Assembly (NCBI GenBank): GCA_905182295.1 | Contig: CAJJAZ010000003.1 | Coordinates: 62,001-126,000 of the forward strand | DNA: 64,000 nt | DNA from: an uncultured Flavobacteriaceae bacterium | GTDB lineage: Bacteria; Bacteroidota; Bacteroidia; Flavobacteriales; Flavobacteriaceae | Direction: 5' to 3' | Shown: one piece after another, positions 10,521 through 20,475 of the stretch | Layout: every line of letters begins with the position of its first letter | How positions within the stretch are numbered: position 1 is the stretch's first letter | Translations under genes and position numbers: made by a program | Notes under the pieces: model-generated | Told to the model about the DNA's origin: nothing | Seen by the model: only the letters and a program-made list of their open reading frames with translations | The model's database searches: none

Positions 10521-12152
10521 CTAATCATATACCAATTCACCCCCTACATAAGTCCTGTACACCTCAGTATTAGGGACTTCGATTAAAGGTACCTGCATCA
10601 TATCTTGGTGGTACAGCACAAAGTCTGCCATTTTACCCACTGAAATACTCCCGCGTTCTGCTTCCTGAAAATTTGAGTAAGCTGCCCACAAGGTCATCCC
10701 TTTTAAAGTTTCTTCTCTCGTTAGGCCATCTTGAATTTGAAAACCACCCTCAGGATAACCTGACGTATCTTGCCTGACTGTTGCCGCTAAAAAAGTTAAG
10801 AATGGGCTTACTTGTTCCACTGGAAAATCAGTACCAAGTGCAATTGTTCCAGCCTTGTCTAACAATGTTTTAAAAGCGTAAGCACCTGCCATTCGCTTTG
10901 AACCCAGGCGGTCTTCTGCCCAGTACATGTCTGAGGTTGCATGGGTAGGTTGTACCGAAGGGATAATTCCTCCGTTAAAATAATCAAAATCTTGGGGGCT
11001 GATAATTTGAGCGTGTTCTACTTTCCACCGCTTGTCTGTGGTGCCCACTAGCGCCTCTGCATAGGCACGAAGTACAACAATGTTCGCAGAGTCTCCAATC
11101 GCATGGGTGTTCATCTGATAATTAGTGGCTGCAATTCTTTTGGCCAAAGCTTCAATCTCTTTAACACCTGTGACCATAGCGCCAAAGTGGTGGTCCCTAT
11201 CTGAATAAGCTTCCCTAAGGGTAGCTCCCCGAGATCCAAGCGCTCCGTCTGCATATACTTTAACGCTCCCCACCCTAAGCCTTGGGGTCTCTATAACGCC
11301 TTTAGGCAAGAAGTAATCTAAATTTTCTGGACTGTTACTCACCATAGCATAAATCCTCATTTTAAGGTCTCCCGTCTGGTGTAAACTGTCTATGATTTCT
11401 ATGACATCCCTATTTAAACCAGCGTCATTTACGGTAGTTAATCCGTAAGAAAAAGCAATACGCTGGGCGTCTTTTAAGGCGGTCACTATATCTTCTACCG
11501 TTGGCTTAGGCATAACAGCGTCTACTAAAGCCATTGGATTGTCTACCAATATCCCTATAAGTGTGCCGTTTTCCTTTTCTATACTCCCTCCAACTACTTC
11601 AGTATCTATAGTAATACCCGCTAAGTCTAAAGCAGCCTGATTCACTAAATATGCATGTCCGTCTACCCTTTCCAAGGCAACTGGTGTGTCTGGAAACAAG
11701 GCGTCTAAAGCGGCTTTAGTAGGGTATTTTTTTTCTTCCCAGTCATTCTGATCCCATCCCCTACCTCTAATAAATACGGCAGGCTTCTCATCGTGAAATG
11801 CCACGACCCTGTCGAGCACTTCCTGGTAACTTTTTGTCCCCACCAAGTCTACCACCTGTTGGTTTTGTCCCAAACCATAGAAATGACAATGGGCGTCTAT
11901 TAATCCAGGAGTAACGGCTTTACCTTGGGCATCTATAACCTTTGAAGCTTTATAGTGATTTTGGAGCGTTTCTGTCTCACCTACAGCAACAAAACGACCT
12001 TGGTGTACGGCAAAAGCAGTAGCGGTCTTTTGAGCATCGTCTACAGTATAAACTTTGGCGTTCACCACCAAAAGGTCTATAGACTCTTTAGGGCTACAGC
12101 CAACGGCGAGTGCAGTAATTGCAGTAAAAAATAACGATTTGTACAATGTCAT
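10521..12152 (-). CDS. YtcJ-type amidohydrolase lipoprotein
   Basis: A 543-residue metal-dependent hydrolase of amidohydrolase family 3 (YtcJ / N-substituted formamide deformylase-like). The N-terminus has a lipobox (TALAVGC, Cys at about 19), so it should be an envelope lipoprotein matured by Lgt. The metal-binding HxH is in PGLIDAHCHFYGLG, later ligands are in VEHAQIISP, and the catalytic Asp is in GTDFPVEQVSP. A C-terminal AEDRGSI-like GSISVGKMADFVLYHQDMM closes the composite beta domain. The substrate cannot be read from sequence. It is divergent from nothing close and ends at the shared terminator with the DUF2911 gene. Confidence 0.88.
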   Translation of the reverse strand: MTLYKSLFFTAITALAVGCSPKESIDLLVVNAKVYTVDDAQKTATAFAVHQGRFVAVGETETLQNHYKASKVIDAQGKAVTPGLIDAHCHFYGLGQNQQVVDLVGTKSYQEVLDRVVAFHDEKPAVFIRGRGWDQNDWEEKKYPTKAALDALFPDTPVALERVDGHAYLVNQAALDLAGITIDTEVVGGSIEKENGTLIGILVDNPMALVDAVMPKPTVEDIVTALKDAQRIAFSYGLTTVNDAGLNRDVIEIIDSLHQTGDLKMRIYAMVSNSPENLDYFLPKGVIETPRLRVGSVKVYADGALGSRGATLREAYSDRDHHFGAMVTGVKEIEALAKRIAATNYQMNTHAIGDSANIVVLRAYAEALVGTTDKRWKVEHAQIISPQDFDYFNGGIIPSVQPTHATSDMYWAEDRLGSKRMAGAYAFKTLLDKAGTIALGTDFPVEQVSPFLTFLAATVRQDTSGYPEGGFQIQDGLTREETLKGMTLWAAYSNFQEAERGSISVGKMADFVLYHQDMMQVPLIEVPNTEVYRTYVGGELVYD

Positions 12153-12231
12153 GTTATAGGGGTTTGGTTTGATAATTTAAATACACTGTTAAAAGCAACT
12201 AAAGATAGGGAACTGAGGACAAAAAGAAAAC

Positions 12232-13965
12232 CTATAAATCAAATCGGTACTGCGCACCAGCCATCACTATCCTAGGGGGGGCTACAAAACCAGACCACAG
12301 CGCATAGGTACTACCCGTGAGGTTACTGCCTTTGACAAAAACAGATAGTCGGTCATTCGCCTGATAATACAACTGGGCGTCTAACCTATGAAATCCTGGC
12401 AGTTCAAATACTTCAGAAGGCAGTGCTCCAGGAACAATAAATTGCACCATTTGACTAGATCTGGCGGTTCTAACTCCTGTATAATTCCAAGAGCCATTTA
12501 ATGTAAATCGGGTTAAAAAGTCGTATTCCAACTGTATTCTTGCGCTTTCTTTGGGTAAATGCCAAGCCTCTTGGGCTGGAGTGGTGGTATAATCAAAACG
12601 ATGGTAATGGCCCGAAAGACTCAGCCCTTGTAATGGAGCTGCTTCTAAAGCTATTCCCAAACGCTGGGTATCTATTGCGTCATAGACCACCTCAAAGCTG
12701 TTGCCATAATTAAACTGTTTTTCATAGGCGTTTAAATAATTCTTGGGATTCTGAACAAACAATGCCTGGTTGTTTGTGCTGTTTTCCATCCATGACAAGG
12801 TATAGGAAAAAGCAGCTCCACCACCTTTTACCCCCAATTCAAATGCATAACGCTGGTCAGAAGGAAGTACTTCTAGCGAAGGAGACACAAAGGGATTCTC
12901 TTGAACAAAAGAAGCGTAATCATTTAAGTTAAAATCTCCACTTAGACTGGCAAAAGCACTCAAGAAATCTGTCACAAGGGCGTATTGCCCATAAATATCT
13001 GGGTAAATTTTTAGTCCATTGGAGTAAATTATTTTTGAACCTAGCTTAAAAAAAGCATCGGCGCCAGCCAACTCAATCACAGGGTTTAATGCCACTTTAT
13101 GAAACTGGTACCCCAATCCATTGCTTTGGTCAAAAGAAGACAGCGGTGGGGTGGTAAACTGGCCTCCCCTAAAGTGGTAACTGGCATTCCAAAGCAGTGG
13201 TTTATTTCCAAGCATAAAGCGTCCATTCCCTTTAACATTAATTTTCTGGGCGTTGGATTGGGTGGCATCTCTAAAATCGCCCCCCCTGATACTCAAGGAT
13301 TCCAATGCGCCTTTCTCTTGCTTAAAGGATCCGAAGATTTCTGTAGAGAAATAGTTTTGCTGCAAATCATACACAGGAACCGCTATGGAAAGTTGTGCCA
13401 TTCCCCCTTGCATGCTTGGCATTCCATACCAAGAATAGGCCATATGTTGCAGTGACGCCCCGGCCTGGTAGTGCTTTTTGCGCTTAGAAAAAAAATAACT
13501 TCCTTTTAATTGGGTGTTAAAAAAATTGCTGTCCCAATCCACCTCAGGAAGGTCCTGCACCATACTGTTATGAAGGAGTTGTAGCCCTATATGGGCATAT
13601 CTAGATTGCTTCATCTCGCTGTCTGCCCAAAGCGCTGCCGTACTCCTGCTCCCCAAACCCAAATGCACTAGGGTATTGTAGGTCTTTGGGGCTTTTTCAG
13701 AAGGCAAGGCATCTGGTGCTGCCAATTGCGGGATGAAAGAAGAAGCTACAGGAAATTCTTTGATACGATACGTTAAGGTCCTTTTCTTATCCCAAGAAAC
13801 CTCTTTCAGAATGGGTGCTACAAGGGGCTTTGCTCCTATTAAAATGACTGGTGCATAATTCTTCACCACCGTCACAGACTCTGTACCCAAGTCTTGGTCC
13901 TGAGCCAAAAGAGAGCTTGTAGCCAATAAAAAGAGTAATGAAAAGTAAAGGTTTTGTTTAAGCAT
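12232..13965 (-). CDS. Plugless TonB-receptor-like outer-membrane beta-barrel protein
   Basis: About 577 residues from the ATG at 13965. Two further in-frame ATGs at 13977 and 13974 would add 3-4 residues. A signal peptide (MLKQNLYFSLLFLLATSSLLAQ) leads to a short periplasmic stretch with VTVVKNYAPVILIGAKPLVAP. Then come many alternating amphipathic strands rich in aromatic residues, ending in YRFDL. The segment FHRLDAQLYYQANDRLSVFVKGSNLTGSTYALW resembles the last strands of TonB-dependent receptors. No TonB-box/plug domain is visible, so active TonB-driven import is doubtful. It overlaps the upstream TPR gene by 8 bases, implying coupled translation and a shared function. Confidence 0.72.
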   Translation of the reverse strand: MLKQNLYFSLLFLLATSSLLAQDQDLGTESVTVVKNYAPVILIGAKPLVAPILKEVSWDKKRTLTYRIKEFPVASSFIPQLAAPDALPSEKAPKTYNTLVHLGLGSRSTAALWADSEMKQSRYAHIGLQLLHNSMVQDLPEVDWDSNFFNTQLKGSYFFSKRKKHYQAGASLQHMAYSWYGMPSMQGGMAQLSIAVPVYDLQQNYFSTEIFGSFKQEKGALESLSIRGGDFRDATQSNAQKINVKGNGRFMLGNKPLLWNASYHFRGGQFTTPPLSSFDQSNGLGYQFHKVALNPVIELAGADAFFKLGSKIIYSNGLKIYPDIYGQYALVTDFLSAFASLSGDFNLNDYASFVQENPFVSPSLEVLPSDQRYAFELGVKGGGAAFSYTLSWMENSTNNQALFVQNPKNYLNAYEKQFNYGNSFEVVYDAIDTQRLGIALEAAPLQGLSLSGHYHRFDYTTTPAQEAWHLPKESARIQLEYDFLTRFTLNGSWNYTGVRTARSSQMVQFIVPGALPSEVFELPGFHRLDAQLYYQANDRLSVFVKGSNLTGSTYALWSGFVAPPRIVMAGAQYRFDL

Positions 13966-16900
13966 CTGTATCATCATTTAATTTGGCGTCTTCTAACTGG
14001 GCTATTTTAGTTTCTGCTTCCCTGATTAATTTTGGGTATTGTGGGAAATTTTCTAATACATTCTGCCACAAATACTGGGCCTGAAATAAATCTTCTAAGG
14101 CGTAAAAATTATCTCCCATAAGCAGTAATCCTTTAGCAGACCACAATTTATAGGCGCCGTAATCACTGGCCAGTTCAAGCACCAATTCATTGGAAGCCTC
14201 AAAATTTGCCGACTCATTTTTATAATAGGCCAGCCAATACAAAGATTCTGCTACCAACGCGCCAGAAGACACCCCTCTGAGTGATTCATAGCCGGCAATG
14301 GCTGCTTCAGCATCTCCGTTGTTGTGCGCTCCTCTTGCCAACATAATCTGTGCGTCTTGCTTAATCTCTTCTGGCACCTCAGCAAGAGCCATAACCGATT
14401 GAGCGTAGGTTAAAGCAGCTTCTAAAGATTGGTTCTCATAACTCAAACGCATGAGGTTAGAAAAAGCATAGGCCTTGCTAGCTGGGTCTTGTGACCTAGA
14501 CAACAATTGCTTTAAAGCAGCTTCTGGATTTTCTCCAAAGCCTTTTTCTAGCTGTAGTTTTATGTATGCAACCAAGGCTGCTTCTGCATGAATGGATTGT
14601 GCCTTAGCCACAAAATCATACAGCGGGAATGCTTTGCTGTCCTGAGCAGTCTGGGTGTAGAGAAGGGCCAAATTATAACGAACACTTAATGCGTTCGCTC
14701 CGTTGGGAAAATCTTTTAAATACTGTTCAAATTTATTCATTTGCGCTGTAAGGTCCATAGATGCCAGGGTCCTGTTCAATTGATCATAGGTTTGCTTTTC
14801 TAAAGAAGCCTCAGATTCTTGGGGCAGATTAAACTGGACCACCCATTCTCTGTACTCACTTAAACGCCCTTGGTCAATATAAATTCGCTTTGCCGCAGAA
14901 ACGGCTTGGAAAAAAGAGGCGGACTTTGGAAAACGATTGACCAAGTCTTGGAATGTTTTTAAAGAGGCGTCTGCTTCTGATATGTTAAAGAGCAGCAATC
15001 CTTTTCTTAGCATGGCCTGAGGCACTAAATCGCTTTTAGGGAATTCTGTCATTAGGCGGTCGTAATAAGCGACTGCCTTCGAGTTTTTTTCTTGGGCTGC
15101 TTCACTAAGTCCCAATTCTAAATAAACTTTTGGCAGGTAATTGTGTCCTGGAAAACGGCTAGTAAAGGACACTAATACCCCTATTTTTTTAGCGGTATTC
15201 CCATTTAATCCATGCGCCATAGCCTTGTTAAATTCAGCATAAGCTGCTGCTTGGGGCTGTGATTTTGCCACGGACTCATAACTAGAAATGGCCATTGAAA
15301 ATTGACCACTGCTGTACTGAGCGTCTGCTATTCTAAGGGCAGCTTGGTTCCGTTCCACCTCTAAATCAGTGATGGATTGGGTCTGACTTAAAAATTGTTT
15401 AAACGCAGCAATGGCCTTCGTGAATTCTTTTGTTTTAAAATAAGCATACCCCTTTTGGTACGGTAGTAATAATCGCAATCGATCCGGCAGTAGTGATTCG
15501 TTTTTTATGGTTGCTAAAAAAGTAAATGCATTGGAATACGCATAAGTTCTTAGGGCCAGTTCGGACTGCCAAAAAAGGGCTTCTACTGCTGCTGCGGAAT
15601 GGGTGTCTAAGGCAATAAGCGCCTCAAAATAGCCTTGAGCCAAAGCCATTTGCTTTTGATCAATGGCCATGAGTCCTGCTTGTAAACCTATCGATTGTCT
15701 GGTTTTTACATCATTTGGATTTCGCTGGGCCAAGAGCGCCAAAGCGCCTTTAAAGTCTCCTTCCGACAAACTGGCTTCCAGAAGTAATTCTTCTAGGGAC
15801 GCAGTCCTTGAGTCTTTGGGATAAGCAATTATAAATTGATCAAAAACTGCTTGAAGAGACACATAAGGATTGCCTATCTCGAAGCTGAGTTGGGCATAAT
15901 TAAAGCGGGCTTCTTTTTGAGTCTCTGCATTAAACTTAAGGTCTGCTGCACGTTTAAATGCATTGAGTGCCTGTGATTTTTGGTCTTCCTTTAAGTAAGC
16001 TGCGGCCAACAAATAATAAGCGTTCTGTACCAAATCAGTTTCTTGGTTTAGAATCTTGTTAAACTGTGCTATGGCTTCTTTTGATTGGCCAGTGATATAA
16101 TAACAATACCCTAATTGATAGTAATCTTCTGCGCGCCAAACCCTCCTGTCACCCCTGTAATCTAATAAATATGGTATGGCTTTTTCATACTGTTGAAGGC
16201 TAAAATAAGCCTCTCCCAATACCTTACTCAGCTGGGAGACTTCCGATCGTTTGGCCTTGGGCAAATACCCTAATGCAGACTGAATGGCTGCCTGATAGTT
16301 GCCTTCTCTAAAATAAATGTCGGCCATAAAATAAGGTAGCCTGTCTGTTTTTAAACCTGAAAAATCACTTTGGAACAAACCCTTAGCAGTCTTATAATCA
16401 CCAGAGGCATAGGCTATATAGGCTTTGTAATACACAACAGCTTTAGTATAAATACTGGTAGCAGCTATTTTACGGAATAGATCTGCAGCGCCTTTGTAGT
16501 CTTTGTTTACGAATTTGCTATAGCCGTAATAAAAATAATAATCCTGTTGTTCCTTTGTAGAAAGACCGCCAATAGCGACCTTTTGAAGCCAAGGCAATGC
16601 TTTAGAATATTGGCCAATCCTAAAAAAAGACCCTCCTGCTTTAAAATAAATTTGATTGGCCCCTATGGCATTGGGATAGTTTTTAACAAAATCAGAGGCA
16701 AGTGATATGGCATTGGGCTCTTCCATACCAATTGCAGCCAACACTTCTATTTGAGCTGCTTTTTGGGCAATCATTTTATCTGGATGGTCTTTTAAACCTG
16801 CCCCCATATCTGCAGCCACCGAGTAGCGTTTTCCATGAAGCCATTGTTGGGCAATATGCAACTGCTGTTGCGCGTGGGAGTCTCCTAAGTGAACTTGTGC

Positions 16901-16969
16901 CAAAAGCGAGATTGGACCTAAAAACAACAGAAAAAAACTACGACTAAAAAGAGACAATCTCATGGACAT
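13958..16969 (-). CDS. Large exported tetratricopeptide-repeat protein
   Basis: 1003 residues with a signal peptide (MSMRLSLFSRSFFLLFLGPISLLAQ). The mature chain is made almost entirely of TPR-like helical pairs. Examples are YYFYYGYSKFVNKDYKGAADLF, EDYYQLGYCYYITGQSKEAI, YLPKVYLELGLSEAAQEKNSKAVAYYDRLM and MLRKGLLLFNISEADASLKTFQDLVN. A periplasmic or outer-membrane-associated scaffold is likely. Either of two ATGs (16969 or 16963) could start it. Its 3' end overlaps the barrel gene, so the two proteins are probably partners. No catalytic domain is visible. It is divergent from ftsE with 130 bases between. Confidence 0.85.
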   Translation of the reverse strand: MSMRLSLFSRSFFLLFLGPISLLAQVHLGDSHAQQQLHIAQQWLHGKRYSVAADMGAGLKDHPDKMIAQKAAQIEVLAAIGMEEPNAISLASDFVKNYPNAIGANQIYFKAGGSFFRIGQYSKALPWLQKVAIGGLSTKEQQDYYFYYGYSKFVNKDYKGAADLFRKIAATSIYTKAVVYYKAYIAYASGDYKTAKGLFQSDFSGLKTDRLPYFMADIYFREGNYQAAIQSALGYLPKAKRSEVSQLSKVLGEAYFSLQQYEKAIPYLLDYRGDRRVWRAEDYYQLGYCYYITGQSKEAIAQFNKILNQETDLVQNAYYLLAAAYLKEDQKSQALNAFKRAADLKFNAETQKEARFNYAQLSFEIGNPYVSLQAVFDQFIIAYPKDSRTASLEELLLEASLSEGDFKGALALLAQRNPNDVKTRQSIGLQAGLMAIDQKQMALAQGYFEALIALDTHSAAAVEALFWQSELALRTYAYSNAFTFLATIKNESLLPDRLRLLLPYQKGYAYFKTKEFTKAIAAFKQFLSQTQSITDLEVERNQAALRIADAQYSSGQFSMAISSYESVAKSQPQAAAYAEFNKAMAHGLNGNTAKKIGVLVSFTSRFPGHNYLPKVYLELGLSEAAQEKNSKAVAYYDRLMTEFPKSDLVPQAMLRKGLLLFNISEADASLKTFQDLVNRFPKSASFFQAVSAAKRIYIDQGRLSEYREWVVQFNLPQESEASLEKQTYDQLNRTLASMDLTAQMNKFEQYLKDFPNGANALSVRYNLALLYTQTAQDSKAFPLYDFVAKAQSIHAEAALVAYIKLQLEKGFGENPEAALKQLLSRSQDPASKAYAFSNLMRLSYENQSLEAALTYAQSVMALAEVPEEIKQDAQIMLARGAHNNGDAEAAIAGYESLRGVSSGALVAESLYWLAYYKNESANFEASNELVLELASDYGAYKLWSAKGLLLMGDNFYALEDLFQAQYLWQNVLENFPQYPKLIREAETKIAQLEDAKLNDDTDA

Positions 16970-17073
16970 AACACAATTAAAAAGGGACGCTACTTCCTAA
17001 ACGCTTCAATTTTAAATAAAGTATAAAGGAACGGAAATTTAAAAAACCTAGAGCGGGTTACAAAAGAACTTAG

Positions 17074-17081
17074 TACATTTA
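17074..17081 (+). promoter_or_regulatory. Possible ftsE promoter, -7 box
   Basis: TACATTTA differs from the TAnnTTTG consensus only at its last base and lies 18 bases before the ATG. Confidence 0.4.
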
Positions 17082-17099
17082 TATTCACAATTTTAACAG

Positions 17100-17783
17100 A
17101 TGCCTACACCAATTTTAGAAATTCAGCACGCAACTATTTTTCAGGACCAACACATGGTCCTTCAGGACATTTCGCTACGTCTAGAAAAAGGGTCTTTCAC
17201 TTACCTGATCGGAAAAACAGGCAGCGGAAAGAGCAGTCTCATGAAAACGCTCTACGGAGAAATTCCTTTGAAAAAAGGCTCTGGACACATTGTGGGTGTT
17301 AATTTGGTTGGCCTCAAAGAGGCCGATATTCCTTTTCTAAGACGTAAAATAGGGATAGTATTCCAAGACTTTAAACTCCTTCCAGACAGGTCCGTTTTAA
17401 ACAACCTGCTTTTTGTACTCAAAGCCACCGGCTGGACAGACGCTTTAAAAATGGAAGAAAAAGCCAATGAAGTATTGGACAAAGTAGCCATGAAAACCAA
17501 AGGCTTTAAATACCCTCACGAACTCTCCGGTGGAGAGCAACAGCGTATAGCTATAGCCAGGGCACTACTCAATGACCCAGAACTTATCTTGGCAGACGAA
17601 CCCACGGGCAACCTTGACCCTCAAACCAGCGCAGAGGTGATGAAAGTCTTGACAGAGATTAATCAAAATGGCAAAACCATTTTAATGGTGACCCACGACT
17701 ACGCCCTACTATTAAAATTCCCTTTCAAAACCCTCAAATGTGAAGACAGTAAAATCTTTGAAGTGGTTCAAAAAGCGCTGTGA
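17100..17783 (+). CDS. ftsE: Cell division ATP-binding protein FtsE
   Basis: A 227-residue ABC ATPase. With FtsX it links the divisome to peptidoglycan hydrolase activation. Walker A is GKTGSGKSS (about 38-46), the Q-loop lies in [15 protein letters not shown], the signature is [15 protein letters not shown], Walker B is [13 protein letters not shown], and the H-loop is [17 protein letters not shown] is typical of FtsE and distinguishes it from the otherwise similar LolD family. ftsX is not adjacent, as is usual in Bacteroidetes. The TPR/barrel operon lies divergently upstream. Confidence 0.88.
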   Translation: MPTPILEIQHATIFQDQHMVLQDISLRLEKGSFTYLIGKTGSGKSSLMKTLYGEIPLKKGSGHIVGVNLVGLKEADIPFLRRKIGIVFQDFKLLPDRSVLNNLLFVLKATGWTDALKMEEKANEVLDKVAMKTKGFKYPHELSGGEQQRIAIARALLNDPELILADEPTGNLDPQTSAEVMKVLTEINQNGKTILMVTHDYALLLKFPFKTLKCEDSKIFEVVQKAL

Positions 17784-17826
17784 TATTTTTTTCGTTTCTT
17801 TGTTTTGCTAAAATTATTACGCATAC

Positions 17827-18564
17827 ATGGAAGTACTAGGCATAGATATTGGAGGTTCGGGAATTAAAGGCGCATTGGTCAATACAGCAACAGGGACCAT
17901 GCTTACAGATCGGTTTAGAATCCCCACACCCAGTTCCAGAAAACCAGAAGAGATGGCGAAGGTAGTGGCACAAATTGCCCAACACTACCATTATTCAGGC
18001 CCCATTGGTGTGGGTTTTCCCAGCATTATAAAAAAAGGAGTTTGTAAGAGCAAGGGCAACCTTCACAAATCATGGGTAGGGGTTAATGTTGTTGATTTGT
18101 TTGAAAAATACACAGGTGCTAAGGTGTTTGTAAACAATGACGCAGACGCTGCAGCCTCCGCTGAAATGGCTTTTGGGGCCGGTAAAGACAAGAAAGGACT
18201 GGTCATGATGGTGACTATTGGCACCGGACTTGGCAGTGGCGCCTTTCTAGACGGTAAGCTCATTCCTAATTTTGAATTGGGGCAAATTCCTTACCAAGGC
18301 TACGACAAAATAGAATTGTGGGCATCGGCGGCAGCCAAAGAAAAAGAAATGCTTTCTTTTAAAAGATGGGCCAAACGTTTCAATACTTTCCTAGAATATG
18401 TAGAGATCATATGCGCACCAGACCTCATCATTGTGGGTGGTGGAACGTCTAAAGACTGGGAGCGATTTTCTGAACACATCTGTATTGAAACCCCTATTCT
18501 GCCTGCAGAATTTTTAAATCAAGCAGGGATTATTGGTGCTGCTATGGGTGCGGTACAGCAATAA
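17827..18564 (+). CDS. ppgK: Polyphosphate glucokinase-like ROK family sugar kinase
   Basis: A 245-residue ROK kinase expected to phosphorylate glucose, with polyphosphate or ATP as donor. The phosphate-binding motif is GIDIGGSGIKGALV (5-18), the catalytic Asp is in VNNDADAAASAEMAFG, and a second phosphate loop is in MVTIGTGLGSGAF. As in known PPGKs, the Cys-rich zinc motif of classical ROK proteins is absent. PNFELGQ replaces the usual PNTELGH, so a Gln stands where His is common. Short length and these motifs favour PPGK; donor preference is inferred. It follows ftsE by 43 bases and ends at a strong terminator. Confidence 0.8.
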   Translation: MEVLGIDIGGSGIKGALVNTATGTMLTDRFRIPTPSSRKPEEMAKVVAQIAQHYHYSGPIGVGFPSIIKKGVCKSKGNLHKSWVGVNVVDLFEKYTGAKVFVNNDADAAASAEMAFGAGKDKKGLVMMVTIGTGLGSGAFLDGKLIPNFELGQIPYQGYDKIELWASAAAKEKEMLSFKRWAKRFNTFLEYVEIICAPDLIIVGGGTSKDWERFSEHICIETPILPAEFLNQAGIIGAAMGAVQQ

Positions 18565-18586
18565 TTATTTACCACTATATAAAAAT

Positions 18587-18616
18587 AAAAAGGCCCGCTT
18601 TTAGCGGGCCTTTTCT
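18587..18616. terminator. Bidirectional terminator between ppgK and typA
   Basis: AAAAGGCCCGC-TTTTA-GCGGGCCTTTT forms a perfect stem flanked by A and T tracts, serving both convergent genes. Confidence 0.9.
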
Positions 18617-18633
18617 ATACATTTAAATTGCAA

Positions 18634-20433
18634 TTAGGCAATTTTATTTCTCTTTCTATCTACTTCTGTAAGGTGAATTTTTCTCAACCTCAAGAACTTT
18701 GGCGTTACCTCTACGTATTCATCTTTTTGAATGTATTCTAAAGCCTCTTCTAAAGAGAATTTAATAGCAGGTACAATCTTAGCCTTGTCGTCTGCTCCAG
18801 AAGAACGTACGTTAGAGAGTTTCTTCGTTTTGGTTACGTTAACCGCCATGTCGTCTCCACGAGAATTCTCGCCAATCACTTGGCCTTCGTAAATATCTTC
18901 TCCCGGATCTACGAAAAACTTACCTCTATCCTGAAGTTTATCTATAGAGTAAGGGATGGCTTTTCCTAATTCCATAGAAACTAGTGATCCGTTTTGTCTC
19001 ATTGGAATGTTACCTTTCATAGGCTGATACTCTAAGAACCTGTGCGCCATAATAGCCTCACCTGCAGTAGCCGTTAACAATTGGTTTCTAAGACCTATAA
19101 TACCTCTAGAAGGGATTAAAAACTCACACACCATTCTTTCTCCTTTGGCTTCCATAGAAGTCATCTCACCTTTTCTCATTGAAACCATCTCTACAGCCCT
19201 TCCAGAAACTGATTCTGGTAAATCTATAGTCAAGAACTCAATGGGCTCACATTTAACACCGTCTATTTCTTTGATAATTACTTGTGGCTGACCAATCTGA
19301 AGCTCGTGTCCTTCTCTTCTCATGGTTTCAATAAGTACAGAAAGGTGTAATACCCCACGTCCAAAAACCAAAAATTTATCTGCTGAATCTGTTTCGTTTA
19401 CCCTAAGGGCTAAATTCTTCTCTAGCTCTCTAGTCAAACGCTCTTTAATATGTCTTGAGGTTACGAACTTACCGTCTTTACCAAAGAATGGGCTGTCGTT
19501 AATAGTAAACAACATACTCATAGTAGGTTCATCTATGGCAATGGACGCTAATTTTTCTGGTGCTTCAAAATCTGCTACCGTATCTCCAATCTCAAATCCT
19601 TCAATACCTACTAAAGCACAAATATCTCCAGCCATTACTTCTGGTACTTTTAAACGGCCTAAACCTTCAAAAGTGTATAATTCCTTAATTCTTGATTTTA
19701 CAATACTTCCATCTCTTTTAACCAAAGAAATGGGCTGTCCTTCTTTTAAAGTCCCTCTCTGTAAACGACCAATCGCGATTCTTCCTGTAAATGAGGAGAA
19801 ATCTAAAGAGGTAATTAACATTTGCGTATTTCCTTCCTTCACTTCAAAGGTTGGAATATGCTCAATGACCATATCTAAAAGTGGCTCTATATTATCTGTA
19901 ATATTCTTAGGATCATCACTCATCCAGTTGTTCTTAGCTGAACCATAAACAGTTGGAAAATCTAATTGCCACTCTTCTGCACCCAATTCATACATGAGGT
20001 CAAAAACTTTTTCATGTACCTCTTCTGGCGTACAGTTTTCTTTATCTACTTTATTGATCACCACACAAGGCTTTAATCCTAAGTTAATGGCTTTCTGTAA
20101 CACAAATCTAGTCTGAGGCATGGGTCCTTCAAAAGCATCTACTAATAACAACACACCATCTGCCATGTTTAATACACGCTCTACCTCTCCGCCAAAATCC
20201 GCGTGACCAGGAGTATCGATAATATTAATCTTAGTTCCTTTGTATTGAACTGAAACGTTTTTAGATACAATGGTAATTCCACGTTCTCTTTCTAAATCAT
20301 TGCTATCTAGAATGAGGTCTCCTGTTTGTTGGTTTTCACGAAATAACTGACAATGGTACATGATTTTGTCTACCAAGGTGGTCTTTCCGTGGTCTACGTG
20401 GGCAATAATGGCAATGTTCTTTGTATTAGACAT
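18634..20433 (-). CDS. typA: Ribosome-associated GTPase TypA/BipA
   Basis: A 599-residue translational GTPase that binds the 70S ribosome and supports 50S assembly and stress growth. The G1 motif is AHVDHGKTT, G2 is in RERGITI, G3 is DTPGHADFGGEVERVL, G4 is NKVDKENC, and G5 is near YGSAKN. EF-G-like domains III and V follow, then the TypA-specific C-terminal domain with RSSGADDKAKIVPAIKFSLEEALEYI. The start follows a perfect -7 box and a leader hairpin. The length is normal. Confidence 0.97.
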   Translation of the reverse strand: MSNTKNIAIIAHVDHGKTTLVDKIMYHCQLFRENQQTGDLILDSNDLERERGITIVSKNVSVQYKGTKINIIDTPGHADFGGEVERVLNMADGVLLLVDAFEGPMPQTRFVLQKAINLGLKPCVVINKVDKENCTPEEVHEKVFDLMYELGAEEWQLDFPTVYGSAKNNWMSDDPKNITDNIEPLLDMVIEHIPTFEVKEGNTQMLITSLDFSSFTGRIAIGRLQRGTLKEGQPISLVKRDGSIVKSRIKELYTFEGLGRLKVPEVMAGDICALVGIEGFEIGDTVADFEAPEKLASIAIDEPTMSMLFTINDSPFFGKDGKFVTSRHIKERLTRELEKNLALRVNETDSADKFLVFGRGVLHLSVLIETMRREGHELQIGQPQVIIKEIDGVKCEPIEFLTIDLPESVSGRAVEMVSMRKGEMTSMEAKGERMVCEFLIPSRGIIGLRNQLLTATAGEAIMAHRFLEYQPMKGNIPMRQNGSLVSMELGKAIPYSIDKLQDRGKFFVDPGEDIYEGQVIGENSRGDDMAVNVTKTKKLSNVRSSGADDKAKIVPAIKFSLEEALEYIQKDEYVEVTPKFLRLRKIHLTEVDRKRNKIA

Positions 20434-20454
20434 AAAGTGCTTATTTATAGATTA

Positions 20455-20469
20455 CTTAGCTCCGCTAAG
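20455..20469 (-). promoter_or_regulatory. typA leader hairpin
   Basis: Minus-strand CTTAGC-GGA-GCTAAG is a perfect 6-bp hairpin lying directly after the predicted transcription start. The typA mRNA would therefore begin with, or within a base or two of, this stem. It may protect the 5' end; that role is inferred. Confidence 0.45.
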
Positions 20470-20475
20470 CGCGCG

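Noticed and set aside
13958-16969. TPR repeats as a DNA-level tandem repeat
   Set aside because: The repetition is at the protein-fold level; the nucleotide sequence shows no obvious repeated units.
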